This document shows, one piece after another, positions 21,345-28,906 of a stretch of DNA of 38,803 nucleotides. A program made the position numbers and the translations under genes. Source of the stretch: Candidatus Tayloriibacteriota bacterium (GTDB lineage Bacteria > Patescibacteriota > Minisyncoccia > Phycocordibacterales > CAIRYW01). A model generated the notes under the pieces. It saw only the letters and a list, made by a program, of their open reading frames with translations. It did no database searches and was not told the origin of the DNA. Positions within the stretch are counted from its first letter, which is position 1. Each line of letters begins with the position of its first letter. The stretch is taken from positions 1 to 38,803 of the forward strand of contig JAQBQZ010000010.1 of the NCBI GenBank assembly GCA_028286725.1, in the 5' to 3' direction.

Positions 21345-21529
21345 TAAGTGAATCTCATCTAAATCATTCAATCGAATGCAACTTTGGGAGTCATTTCCAA
21401 AGCATTCGAACGCTTGGTGACCCAAATTAAATTATAGCTAGGGTCTAAATAAAGCAAAAGCTGTGAATTAAATTCACATTTTAATATTTTTGCTTTTCTA
21501 ATCAGGGATTAATATCCCTTATATTGTTT
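21345..21529 (+). promoter_or_regulatory. long structured 5' leader of the DEAD-box helicase mRNA
   Basis: About 185 nt. Two alternative folds are visible. TCGAATGC (21372-21379) can pair with GCATTCGA (21402-21409); otherwise TTTGGG (21383-21388) pairs with CCCAAA (21421-21426) around an inner CCAAAGC/GCTTGG helix. Downstream, AAAGCAAAA (21451-21459) pairs with TTTTGCTTT (21488-21496), and AGGGAT/ATCCCT (21504-21519) forms a hairpin about 10 nt before the ATG. The leader may sense temperature or the helicase itself; this is inference. Confidence 0.55.
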
Positions 21530-22894
21530 ATGTATAACAAAACAGGAGGAGCTCCAAGAGGAGCAGGTGCTAGAGGATTTGGACAAAGAAGTCCAAGTCC
21601 TCGTGCCGGTGGATTTACAAGTCAGAGAGCGCCAGCATCTGGAGGATTTGCTCCAAGATCAGGTGGTTTTAGTGGAGGTTCAAGTGAAAATCGAAGCGAC
21701 GGAAGTCGTGGCGCTTATGGACGACCTCAAAGCGGAGGATTCCGTGGCGGAAGTCGTGGCGGAGGACGAGGAGGATTCCGATCAAAAGGACCTCGAATCG
21801 ACATCTCACGATTCATCAACAAAGCTGTTGTGACTGAAGTACAAGAAGTCTTCAAGCCAGAGCATCTCTTTGCTGATTTCAATATTGAAGAAAAACTAAA
21901 AGCGAATGTTCTCAAAAAAGGGTACACAACTCCAACTCCTATTCAGGATAAGGCTATTCCTTATGTACTCAAAGGTCAGGATGTTGTCGGTATTGCAAAC
22001 ACAGGAACAGGTAAGACTGCTGCGTTCCTTATTCCACTCATTAACAAAGTGATCATGGATCCAAAGCAGAATTGTCTCATTATGGTTCCTACTCGAGAGC
22101 TTGCGATCCAGATCGATCAAGAACTCAAAGAGCTTACACCAGGAATGAAGATCTATTCTGTCTGTGCTGTTGGTGGTGCGCCGATCAGCATGCAAATGCG
22201 AGATCTCCGATATCACAACAACTTTATCATCGGAACTCCAGGACGACTCAAAGACCTTGAGCGAAGACGAAGTATCAACTTCGGAGAATTCGCAACAGTT
22301 GTTCTCGACGAAGCTGACCGAATGCTTGATATGGGATTCATTGCAGATATGAAATATGTGATGGGACTTATGCCAGCTGAAAGACATACACTCTTTTTCT
22401 CTGCGACAATGTCACGAGATATTGAAGTTTTGATCAAGGATTTCTTGAAGAATCCGATCAGTATCTCTGTAAAGACTGGAGACACATCAAAATCAGTTGA
22501 TCAGGATGTTGTTCGAGTAGAACGAGATCAGAACAAGCTTGAGGTATTGCATGATCTTTTGAACGGCAAGGATTTTTCAAAGGTGCTTATCTTTGGACGA
22601 ACAAAGCATGGAGTTGAAAAACTCATGGATACTCTTATTCAAAAAGGATTTAAGGCTGAGTCTATTCACGGTGATAAGAATCACGGAAGACGACAGCGAG
22701 CTCTTAAAGCATTCAAGGATAGCAGTGTTCAGATCTTGGTTGCGACTGATGTTGCAGCAAGAGGGCTTGATATTCCAAATGTGACCCACGTGATCAATTT
22801 TGATCTCCCGGAAACTTACGAAGACTATGTTCACCGAATAGGACGAACAGGACGAGGAGGTGCGAAAGGAAAGGCGCTTACATTCATAGACTAA
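21530..22894 (+). CDS. DEAD-box RNA helicase with an N-terminal RGG-rich region
   Basis: 454 residues from the ATG at 21530; the ORF track begins at an upstream TTG. Residues about 3-85 form a low-complexity Gly/Arg/Ser region (GGFRGGSRGGGRGGF), an RNA-binding tail that most bacterial DEAD-box proteins carry at the C-terminus. The helicase core follows: Q-motif region (GYTTPTPIQ), motif I NTGTGKT, PTRELA, DEAD in VLDEADRML, SAT, the motif IV region ILVATDVAARGLD, and HRIGRTGR. The protein stops 14 residues after HRIGRTGR, so there is no C-terminal extension. Likely roles are ribosome assembly or RNA unwinding at low temperature. It is monocistronic with a strong terminator. Confidence 0.95.
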   Translation: MYNKTGGAPRGAGARGFGQRSPSPRAGGFTSQRAPASGGFAPRSGGFSGGSSENRSDGSRGAYGRPQSGGFRGGSRGGGRGGFRSKGPRIDISRFINKAVVTEVQEVFKPEHLFADFNIEEKLKANVLKKGYTTPTPIQDKAIPYVLKGQDVVGIANTGTGKTAAFLIPLINKVIMDPKQNCLIMVPTRELAIQIDQELKELTPGMKIYSVCAVGGAPISMQMRDLRYHNNFIIGTPGRLKDLERRRSINFGEFATVVLDEADRMLDMGFIADMKYVMGLMPAERHTLFFSATMSRDIEVLIKDFLKNPISISVKTGDTSKSVDQDVVRVERDQNKLEVLHDLLNGKDFSKVLIFGRTKHGVEKLMDTLIQKGFKAESIHGDKNHGRRQRALKAFKDSSVQILVATDVAARGLDIPNVTHVINFDLPETYEDYVHRIGRTGRGGAKGKALTFID

Positions 22895-22905
22895 AGCAAA
22901 AAAAA

Positions 22906-22940
22906 TAAAAAGCACCGCAGCTACGCTGCGGTGCTTTTTA
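22906..22940. terminator. strong bidirectional terminator after the helicase gene
   Basis: AAAAAGCACCGCAGC-TAC-GCTGCGGTGCTTTTT, an almost uninterrupted perfect stem with A/T flanks on both strands. Confidence 0.9.
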
Positions 22941-22942
22941 TT

Positions 22943-23050
22943 TTATGCAGGTATGCAACCAATTACCATAACCAGAGCAAATAATCCTATTTCTCCGATT
23001 TTTAAGGTCTTATGAAGGATTATTTTAAGGTGATATTTTACGTTATTCAT
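22943..23050 (-). CDS. possible small membrane peptide (35 residues)
   Basis: Minus-strand ORF not in the track: a basic N-terminal half (MNNVKYHLKIILHKTLKIG) then one hydrophobic segment (IGLFALVMVIGCIPA). It ends 2 nt from the bidirectional terminator at 22906-22940, which would also serve this strand. The basic-then-hydrophobic layout resembles small single-span membrane peptides. No homologue is recognised, and a chance ORF in AT-rich DNA remains possible. The rest of the ~350-nt gap to the sigma gene shows only a promoter. Confidence 0.3.
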   Translation of the reverse strand: MNNVKYHLKIILHKTLKIGEIGLFALVMVIGCIPA

Positions 23051-23146
23051 ATAAATTTAAATTAAGTCTAATAAAGGAGTTTATAGATAAAACAGAGCCT
23101 CCTTAACTGTACTTACATGATAGGAGACGGAAGGTGGATAACTTTC

Positions 23147-23174
23147 TTTACAAATACTCCTCGATTTATATAAT
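23147..23174 (+). promoter_or_regulatory. probable promoter of the sigma-factor operon
   Basis: TTTACA (23147-23152), 16-nt spacer, TATAAT (23169-23174), giving a leader of about 70 nt. Whether the ECF sigma also drives its own promoter cannot be told. Confidence 0.5.
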
Positions 23175-23248
23175 AAACATCCCCAATTGGGTTCAAATGT
23201 TGTATTGTGATTTTATGTCATAAATATTACTCCTAATCGTCAACAACC

Positions 23249-23770
23249 ATGGAAGAACAAAAGAACAACTTTATAAAAGCCTACGAAGAAAATGCCGACG
23301 CCCTCTTTCGACACTGTCTTTTTAATATTAGAGACAGGGAAGTTGCTAAAGACGTGTTACAAGACACTTTCACAAAGACTTGGAATTATGTTGTAGGAGG
23401 AGGCCAGATTTTGAATCTAAAGGCGTTCTTCTATCAAACTATGAAGAATTTGATAATCGATTATTATCGTAAGAAAAAGTCAGTATCACTTGATGCTCTA
23501 AGCGAAGACGAGAATTTTGATCCTCCAGCTCCTGTCGAAGTTTCTATAGAAGAGCATTCAGAGAGCCTCCTTGCTTTCCGGCTCCTCGATAAGATCCCGG
23601 AAGAATTTAAAAGTGTTATAGTAATGAGGTGTGTTCAGGAATTAAGTTTCAGAGAAATATCAGAGCTCACTGGCGAACCTGAAAATACGGTAGCGGTGAG
23701 ATATCACAGAGCAATTAAAAAAATAAAAAAACTTTTTAATCATGACGAGCCGGTTCAAGAATATAATTAA
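23249..23770 (+). CDS. ECF-type RNA polymerase sigma factor
   Basis: A 173-residue sigma-70-family protein with regions 2 and 4 only. Region 2 (about 10-80) has the core-binding/-10 segment VAKDVLQDTFTKTWNYV and the YRKKK end. An acidic linker (SEDENFDPPAPVEV) is followed by region 4 at about 105-165 with PEEFKSVIVMRCVQELSFREISELTGEPENTVAVRYHRAIKKIK, a helix-turn-helix for -35 recognition. It overlaps the next gene by 29 nt, which encodes a membrane protein in the position of an anti-sigma factor, so the pair probably forms a signal-responsive switch. Confidence 0.92.
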   Translation: MEEQKNNFIKAYEENADALFRHCLFNIRDREVAKDVLQDTFTKTWNYVVGGGQILNLKAFFYQTMKNLIIDYYRKKKSVSLDALSEDENFDPPAPVEVSIEEHSESLLAFRLLDKIPEEFKSVIVMRCVQELSFREISELTGEPENTVAVRYHRAIKKIKKLFNHDEPVQEYN

Positions 23771-24764
23771 ACAAGCAAAAGATGTTTCTCTTTCTAGTAA
23801 AGAGAATGATAGTATAAAAGCTTCTCTTTTGGAGCATATGGAAAGCCACCCCCTCATAGAAGGGAGTGGTGGTTTCAATATGCACAAACGAATCTCGTAT
23901 AGTGAATGGGTGGGTAATTATTTTTCCAATAAAAAATTTATGGTGCCGTCGGCACTATTACTTTTGCTCGTGCTTACAGGTGGAATCAGTTTTGCTTCTA
24001 GCGGGGCTTTACCTGGAAGCCTTTTATATCCAGTCAAGATTCTAAATGAAAAAGTTAGTTTGGCTTTTGCGACAGATCAAAAAGAAAAGGTTCAAATGTT
24101 GACTACAAATGCCAATACTCGACTAGAAGAGGCTGAAGAATTGTATACACAAGGAAAGCTCGACCAAAAGACAGAAACCAATCTTGCGCAGTCGTTTGAG
24201 GAAGATTCTGTGCAGGCTAACGTCTCACTTGAACATATGAAAAAAGATGATAAGGGTTCAAGCGATGAAGAAGCTTCAAGATTCAGAATTGATCTCGGAA
24301 AACATCGAAAGATCATTGGTGACCTTCGTCTCGACAATAAACAAACATCTTCTTCAACTTTACCAGAAGCAATAGATAAAGTAATCGCTCGATTCGATCA
24401 GCTTTTCAATCCACTAGCGGACTCTCATGATAACGATGTCAAAAAAGATATCAAGAGACCTGTGTTGAGACAAGTGTTCGCGAGACCAAAAGAGGCTGCT
24501 TCAGAGAATAAAGGGACAAGTACAATAGAATTGAGTGTTGCTTCTACGAGCCCAACTTCCACATCGTCTACGGTTGATACTGACGGTTCGCTAAATTTCT
24601 GGACCCAATATAAAGGCGATCCAGTACTTAAGAAAGCAGATGCTGCTCAAACAAATTCAAATACAAATACAGGATCAAATCATCAAAATAGTATCAATAT
24701 TCCGGGCGTTCATGTAGAGACAAATACTGGTATTAAGATCAGTGTTCCTAAGATACATCTATAA
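23742..24764 (+). CDS. membrane protein with DUF5667-like domain, putative anti-sigma partner
   Basis: A 340-residue single-pass membrane protein. The cytoplasmic N-terminus (about 1-65) could bind the sigma factor. A transmembrane helix lies at about 66-87 (MVPSALLLLLVLTGGISFA). Just outside, SGALPGSLLYPVKILNEKV matches the DUF5667 start, followed by a helical, charged region (about 100-240) and a Ser/Thr/Asn-rich tail ending in a short hydrophobic-charged patch. It overlaps the ECF sigma gene by 29 nt, typical of sigma/anti-sigma pairs. No zinc-binding HxxxCxxC motif is visible, so it is not a ZAS-type anti-sigma; RsgI-like control is an alternative. Confidence 0.8.
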   Translation: MTSRFKNIIKQAKDVSLSSKENDSIKASLLEHMESHPLIEGSGGFNMHKRISYSEWVGNYFSNKKFMVPSALLLLLVLTGGISFASSGALPGSLLYPVKILNEKVSLAFATDQKEKVQMLTTNANTRLEEAEELYTQGKLDQKTETNLAQSFEEDSVQANVSLEHMKKDDKGSSDEEASRFRIDLGKHRKIIGDLRLDNKQTSSSTLPEAIDKVIARFDQLFNPLADSHDNDVKKDIKRPVLRQVFARPKEAASENKGTSTIELSVASTSPTSTSSTVDTDGSLNFWTQYKGDPVLKKADAAQTNSNTNTGSNHQNSINIPGVHVETNTGIKISVPKIHL

Positions 24765-24765
24765 A

Positions 24766-24804
24766 ATAAAAAGAGCCGCACCCAAAGGGTGCGGCTCTTT
24801 TTAT
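24766..24804. terminator. bidirectional terminator
   Basis: AATAAAAAGAGCCGCACCC-AAA-GGGTGCGGCTCTTTTTATT. The core is nearly the same as the terminator at 8371, so the two may share ancestry. Confidence 0.9.
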
Positions 24805-26453
24805 TAATTCTTTTTCTTAATGTATTTCTTTATATCTTCAAATGTTCCACCTACTTTCTTTCCAGGATTGAATATGTTTTGAGGGTCAAAAATTTGTTTG
24901 GTCTTTTCAAAGACTTCTACCATTTTTTCTCCATACATCTGCTTTAAATACGGTGTTCGAATGATTCCATCATTGTGTTCTGCGGTGATCGATCCATGAT
25001 ATTCATGCACGAGATCATATACCTTTTTAGAAAGCTCGAGGATCGTGTCAGAAGAGAAAGGGGAGTCGAGATCCATAAGCGGAATGATATGGAAGTTGCC
25101 GTTACCTGCATGTCCTGCGATTGTATAGGTGAGTTTGTACGCATCAATCAGCGCTTTGACCTTCGGAAGGAACTCTGGAAGATATTCTGGTTTTACGATG
25201 ATGTCGTCGATGAATGGTGCGGTTCTTTGGTTATGTACATGCTTTCGGAGCATATTAAAACTTTCACGACGGATTCTCCAGTATTTATCTGCTTCACCTT
25301 CATCTTTTGCAATATGCATTTTATAGCCAAAATGTCTTATTTTTTCTTGTATTGTGATGAGCCTGTCTTTGACATCTTTCTGATCTTGACCTGTGACTTC
25401 AACAAGAAGGATAAGTTTCGGTACGCCTCTTGTGATTATCATCATCGCCTCAGGAATAAATTTAAATCCAAGCTTTATTGCTCCCCAAAATCCAAGAGAT
25501 TTGAAGAAATCAAAGAAGAACTTTACTGCTAATTCCATACTGTAGTCATCGTATGTTTCGAGGCTATCTGGCTTGAAAGGGAGTATCTCGTTTACGATGT
25601 TGCTGAGCTGTGTAATATCCGGCATAAATACCGCAAGAAGGTTTGCATATGGCTCAACTGGAACAAGCTTCCAAGTAATCTCCGTCACGATCCCAAGTGT
25701 TCCTTGGCTTCCACAAATAAGCTGACAGAGATCAAATCCTTCGTGGTCATCAACAACGTTCCAGAGATAATATCCGGCTGAGTTTTTAGAAACAGCAGGT
25801 TTTGCTTCGAAGATCTCTTTTCTATGTTCGAGTATAAGATCGTAAAGCTGTTTGTACATTCGGCCTTCAAAGGAATTTTCAACTGTCTTTTGCATAAGTT
25901 CGATATGCGTAAGCGGCTTTATCTCGTATTCATTACCATCGATGAAAACCACTTTGAGTTTTTCGATAAAATTTTCCACCTTTCCGTATTTGATCGCTTT
26001 TTCTCCACCTGAGTTGTTGGCTATCATTCCTCCAACTGCGCAGATCTCTTTTGAGGCGGTATATGCGGGCATAATTCGTCCCTTGGCGAGAGTCGCTTTC
26101 TCCATGTCGCGGTAGAAACACCCAGGTTCTACTATTGCACGTACAAGATCCACGGCAATGATCCGATTCATGTATTTTGTAAAATCGAGAATGATCGAAT
26201 TGTTGATCGAGCCGCCTGACATATCTGTTCCTGCACTTCGAGCAGTGATAGAAAGAGTTGGATCAGTCTCTTTATGTTCGTTTACATATTTGATAATTGC
26301 TTTCACATCCTCGGTATCTTTTGGAAAGATCACAAGAGTTGGTCTTATTTCAAAAAGACTTGCATCGTTTGATCGAGCTTGAAGCATCTCATCAGTTTGA
26401 TCCACATCGCCTTTAATAATTGATTTTATTTCGTCTATTTGTGTTTGATTCAT
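24804..26453 (-). CDS. FAD-linked oxidase, GlcD/D-lactate dehydrogenase-like
   Basis: 549 residues from the ATG at 26453 (MNQTQIDEIK). The ORF-track TTG at 26459 lies in the 6-nt gap after a -10 box and is rejected. The FAD_binding_4 domain covers about 40-220, with ITARSAGTDMSGGSINNSI and CAVGGMIANNSGGEKAIKYGKVEN for the FAD pyrophosphate and isoalloxazine contacts. The FAD-oxidase C domain follows, with YTIAGHAGNGNFHIIPLMD (metal/substrate His region) and TAEHNDGIIRTPYL. The family oxidises D-2-hydroxyacids such as D-lactate or glycolate. No iron-sulfur partner gene is adjacent. In a fermentative CPR cell D-lactate is the obvious candidate substrate (inference). Confidence 0.88.
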   Translation of the reverse strand: MNQTQIDEIKSIIKGDVDQTDEMLQARSNDASLFEIRPTLVIFPKDTEDVKAIIKYVNEHKETDPTLSITARSAGTDMSGGSINNSIILDFTKYMNRIIAVDLVRAIVEPGCFYRDMEKATLAKGRIMPAYTASKEICAVGGMIANNSGGEKAIKYGKVENFIEKLKVVFIDGNEYEIKPLTHIELMQKTVENSFEGRMYKQLYDLILEHRKEIFEAKPAVSKNSAGYYLWNVVDDHEGFDLCQLICGSQGTLGIVTEITWKLVPVEPYANLLAVFMPDITQLSNIVNEILPFKPDSLETYDDYSMELAVKFFFDFFKSLGFWGAIKLGFKFIPEAMMIITRGVPKLILLVEVTGQDQKDVKDRLITIQEKIRHFGYKMHIAKDEGEADKYWRIRRESFNMLRKHVHNQRTAPFIDDIIVKPEYLPEFLPKVKALIDAYKLTYTIAGHAGNGNFHIIPLMDLDSPFSSDTILELSKKVYDLVHEYHGSITAEHNDGIIRTPYLKQMYGEKMVEVFEKTKQIFDPQNIFNPGKKVGGTFEDIKKYIKKKN

Positions 26454-26459
26454 TCCCAA

Positions 26460-26465
26460 ATTATA
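26460..26465 (-). promoter_or_regulatory. -10 box of the FAD-linked oxidase (leaderless)
   Basis: On the minus strand TATAAT, then TTGGGA, then the ATG at 26453: 6-nt spacing. This decides the start codon. Confidence 0.65.
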
Positions 26466-26494
26466 TACTACGATGACAGTTTATTAAAATTTGG

Positions 26495-26500
26495 TATCAT
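26495..26500 (+). promoter_or_regulatory. -10-like box of the nuclease gene
   Basis: TATCAT 9 nt before the ATG at 26510; divergent from the oxidase promoter within 50 nt. Confidence 0.45.
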
Positions 26501-26509
26501 ATCTCTTAT

Positions 26510-27118
26510 ATGTCACCTCGACTAAAGTATATTTTAATATTTATCTGCGGAGTACTTGTTATTTTGGCTGCAACTTTTGTTATCTCAAAGAAATATGTTG
26601 AACCAAAGGCGGTGGATGTGACAGATGCTGCATCCACGCCTACTGCAGAAAACAATATGGAAAGGGTAGTGGTCTCTCGGGTGGTTGATGGAGATACTTT
26701 GAAGATCAAGACAGGAGGCACGGAAGACACGGTTCGTTTGATCGGGATCAATACTCCAGAGTCAGTTGATCCACGGACAACGGTAGAATGTTTTGGAAAA
26801 GAAGCCTCAACAAGAATGAAAGAGATCGCGGAAGGCAAAGAAGTCCTCGTGGTCAAAGATCCAACCCAGGGTGAACGAGATAAATATCATAGACTCCTTG
26901 CATATGTATATCTCACTGATGGAATACTCCTTAATCAGAAAATGATTGAGGACGGATACGCATTCGAATACACCTATAATATTCCATATGAATTTCAGAC
27001 AGAGTTTAAGGGTGCAGAAAAAGATGCACGAGAAAAAGGCTTGGGACTCTGGGATAAATCAAAGTGTGATTACACTTCCGACCCAAAGAAATCCTCAACT
27101 AAATCAAGTTCAAAATAA
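26510..27118 (+). CDS. exported or membrane-anchored thermonuclease-like (SNase) protein
   Basis: A 202-residue Staphylococcal-nuclease-fold protein. The N-terminal hydrophobic segment (about 5-25, YILIFICGVLVILAATFVI) is a signal anchor or signal peptide. The SNase domain at about 46-185 shows RVVDGDTLKIKTG, the catalytic Arg/Glu region VRLIGINTPES, and the second catalytic Arg in DKYHRLLAYVYL, then FKGAEKDAREKGLGLW. Both catalytic arginines and the glutamate appear present. The Ser/Lys-rich C-terminal tail is probably disordered. It may degrade environmental DNA or RNA for nucleotide uptake, which suits a cell otherwise dependent on scavenging (inference). Confidence 0.92.
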   Translation: MSPRLKYILIFICGVLVILAATFVISKKYVEPKAVDVTDAASTPTAENNMERVVVSRVVDGDTLKIKTGGTEDTVRLIGINTPESVDPRTTVECFGKEASTRMKEIAEGKEVLVVKDPTQGERDKYHRLLAYVYLTDGILLNQKMIEDGYAFEYTYNIPYEFQTEFKGAEKDAREKGLGLWDKSKCDYTSDPKKSSTKSSSK

Positions 27119-27120
27119 TT

Positions 27121-27825
27121 CTAAAGAGGTCTTTTTTTTGCCAGACCTTCTGCGCGTGGATACTCTTTTGGAGTTCCCTTTATCTTTTCTATGAGTATGA
27201 GTTGACGTTCAAGAAGGATCTCTGAATCTATTTTTATTTTTTCTTTTATATTTCCTCCGAGTGTTTTGATTGCTTCCGCTGAAGTTTCGATTTCCTCAAG
27301 ACCATCTTTCTTTTGTGCGATAAATATCCCACCCACTTTTACAAAAGGCAATACATATTCAAGGAGTGTAGGGAGGAGCGCAACTGCTCGTGAAAGAGCC
27401 ACATCAAAACTCTCTCTATAACTAGGATTATGTCCCAATATTTCTGCACGATTCTGGATCGCGATAGTATTTTTGAGTTCTAAAATCTTCACCATGTGCT
27501 TCAAGAACTCCACCTTTTTGCCTGTGGCGTCCATAAGTGTCACATGGAGTCGGGGATTCAAGATCTGGATCACAAGGCCAGGTAATCCTGCACCTGTCCC
27601 AATATCAATGATCTTGATCGCCTTTTCGGGAATTGATTTAAAGACTGTCAGGGAATCCATAAAATGCTTGTGCCATATGTCTTGAGGCTCTGTAATGCCT
27701 GTGAGATTGAATTTCTCGTTCCATTCCAAAAGCTCCTTGAGGTAGAGCTCCAAGTCCGCAATCGTTTTATCAGTGATTTTGATCCCTTCTTTTTCCGCAT
27801 ATTTTTTGAATTCTTCCATATCCAT
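27121..27825 (-). CDS. rsmG: 16S rRNA (guanine527-N7)-methyltransferase
   Basis: A 234-residue RsmG/GidB enzyme that methylates G527 in 16S rRNA with SAM. The N-terminal LYLKELLEWNEKFNLTGI and the segment HFMDSLTVF are diagnostic, followed by motif I IIDIGTGAGLPGL, LMDATGKKVEFL, and SRAVALLPTLLEYVLPF. Length is typical. It converges with the SNase gene, the stop codons being 2 nt apart with no obvious terminator between them. A downstream extension (PKEYPRAEGLAKKRPL) matches the family end. Confidence 0.95.
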   Translation of the reverse strand: MDMEEFKKYAEKEGIKITDKTIADLELYLKELLEWNEKFNLTGITEPQDIWHKHFMDSLTVFKSIPEKAIKIIDIGTGAGLPGLVIQILNPRLHVTLMDATGKKVEFLKHMVKILELKNTIAIQNRAEILGHNPSYRESFDVALSRAVALLPTLLEYVLPFVKVGGIFIAQKKDGLEEIETSAEAIKTLGGNIKEKIKIDSEILLERQLILIEKIKGTPKEYPRAEGLAKKRPL

Positions 27826-27906
27826 TCATTTAAACATTAAAAGTGTGTTTTGTAAATATTTTGGCTTCAGCTTGATACTTGGCACATAATCCTTCATACT
27901 TTCTTT

Positions 27907-28368
27907 ATGAACTACTGGTTAATAAAAAGTGAAGGAGAGTGCTATTCGATAGATGACCTAAAACGCGACAAGAAAATTGCCTGGGAAGGTGTGCGTAATT
28001 ACCAAGCGAGAAATTTTATGATGAATGGAATGCACGTGGGGGATCTTGCACTTTTTCATCATTCAAACGGTAATGACAAAAATCCAACCGGCATCTATGG
28101 TCTTGCAAAGGTTGTGTCTAAAGTACATCCAGATATGTCTGCACAAGACAAAAAACATGAACACTATGATCCAAAAGCGACAAAAGAAAAACCAATTTGG
28201 TATTGTGTTGATTTTGCTTTTGTGGAGAAATTTAAGATCCCGCTCACTCTCAAAGAAATTAAATCTGATGATGTATTGAAACACATGGTCGTAGCACAAA
28301 GAGGCTCAAGGCTTTCGATAAGTCCCGTGTCAGAGCTTCAATTTAAGCGGATTGAGACTCTTCTGTAA
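27907..28368 (+). CDS. EVE-domain protein
   Basis: A 153-residue single-domain EVE (PUA-like) protein of the thymocyte-nuclear-protein-1 type. Signatures: NYWLIKSEGECYSIDDL, WEGVRNYQARNFM, GDLALFHHSN near residues 46-55, and GIYGLAKVVSK. EVE domains bind modified bases in DNA or RNA; bacterial single-domain members are widely conserved and their partners are mostly unknown. The protein is full length. Repeat copy 3 begins 14 nt after its stop codon. Confidence 0.93.
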   Translation: MNYWLIKSEGECYSIDDLKRDKKIAWEGVRNYQARNFMMNGMHVGDLALFHHSNGNDKNPTGIYGLAKVVSKVHPDMSAQDKKHEHYDPKATKEKPIWYCVDFAFVEKFKIPLTLKEIKSDDVLKHMVVAQRGSRLSISPVSELQFKRIETLL

Positions 28369-28382
28369 TTTGATACAATTCA

Positions 28383-28607
28383 TCCTCTAAAGTTTTACCT
28401 ATCGTTATGCAATATGGGTTTAACTAAATGCTATCTAAAGTGCTTTAATTAGGTCTACTGTGTAAACTTGGGTCAAGAAGATGAATATTGCATAACAAAA
28501 AGTCGGTTAAAACAGTCTATCGTACACAAAAGATCCTTATATTATTCATATTTAAGATAAGGTATAATATTAATAACCGACTTTTTAATAGGTAAAATTT
28601 TCTAGGA
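28383..28607 (+). repeat. three-way-junction repeat element, copy 3 (no ORF)
   Basis: P1 is TCCTCTAAAGTTTTACCTAT (28383-28402) with ATAGGTAAAATTTTCTAGGA (28588-28607). P2 is TTATGCAATAT (28405-28415) with ATATTGCATAA (28485-28495). P3 is AAAAAGTCGGTTA (28497-28509) with TAACCGACTTTTT (28574-28586). Loops are 69 and 64 nt. Relative to copies 1 and 2, three base pairs change on both sides: C-G to T-A and T-A to C-G in P1, and T-A to C-G in P3. The element lies from 14 nt after the EVE stop to 5 nt before the next ATG. Confidence 0.88.
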
Positions 28608-28612
28608 TAAAT

Positions 28613-28870
28613 ATGGATAACAAACTATGGTTTAGAGCAAAAAGATATGGATACGGATGGACGCCAAATACTTGGCAGGGATGGGGTGTAATGGTTCTTT
28701 ATGTTTTGGCACTTGTTGGTTTGTCTTGGAATATTCGCGTAATGTCAGACGGAGATGGAAACCTCTTGGTCAATTTTGTTTTTCCATTTGCAGCACTTAC
28801 TTTTTTCTTGATTGTGATCTGTATCTTAAAAGGAGAGAAGGCTCGCTGGAGATGGGGGAAAGATAAGTAA
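28613..28870 (+). CDS. small two-span membrane protein
   Basis: An 85-residue protein with a polar aromatic N-terminus (LWFRAKRYGYGWTPNTWQGW), a first membrane span at about 26-41 (VMVLYVLALVGLSWNI), a short outside loop, a second span at about 52-71 (LVNFVFPFAALTFFLIVICIL), and a basic tail (GEKARWRWGKDK) likely in the cytoplasm. The FRAKRYGYGW start looks conserved in a small uncharacterised membrane family I cannot name. The ATG is 5 nt after repeat copy 3, whose right arm offers a TAAAAT box. Confidence 0.75.
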   Translation: MDNKLWFRAKRYGYGWTPNTWQGWGVMVLYVLALVGLSWNIRVMSDGDGNLLVNFVFPFAALTFFLIVICILKGEKARWRWGKDK

Positions 28871-28906
28871 TTTTAATAGAATATTATTAATTAATTTAAA
28901 AAAATT

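Noticed and set aside
27907-28368. EVE protein as part of a restriction or defence island
   Set aside because: No restriction, methylation or other defence gene is adjacent; single-domain EVE proteins are common housekeeping-like genes.
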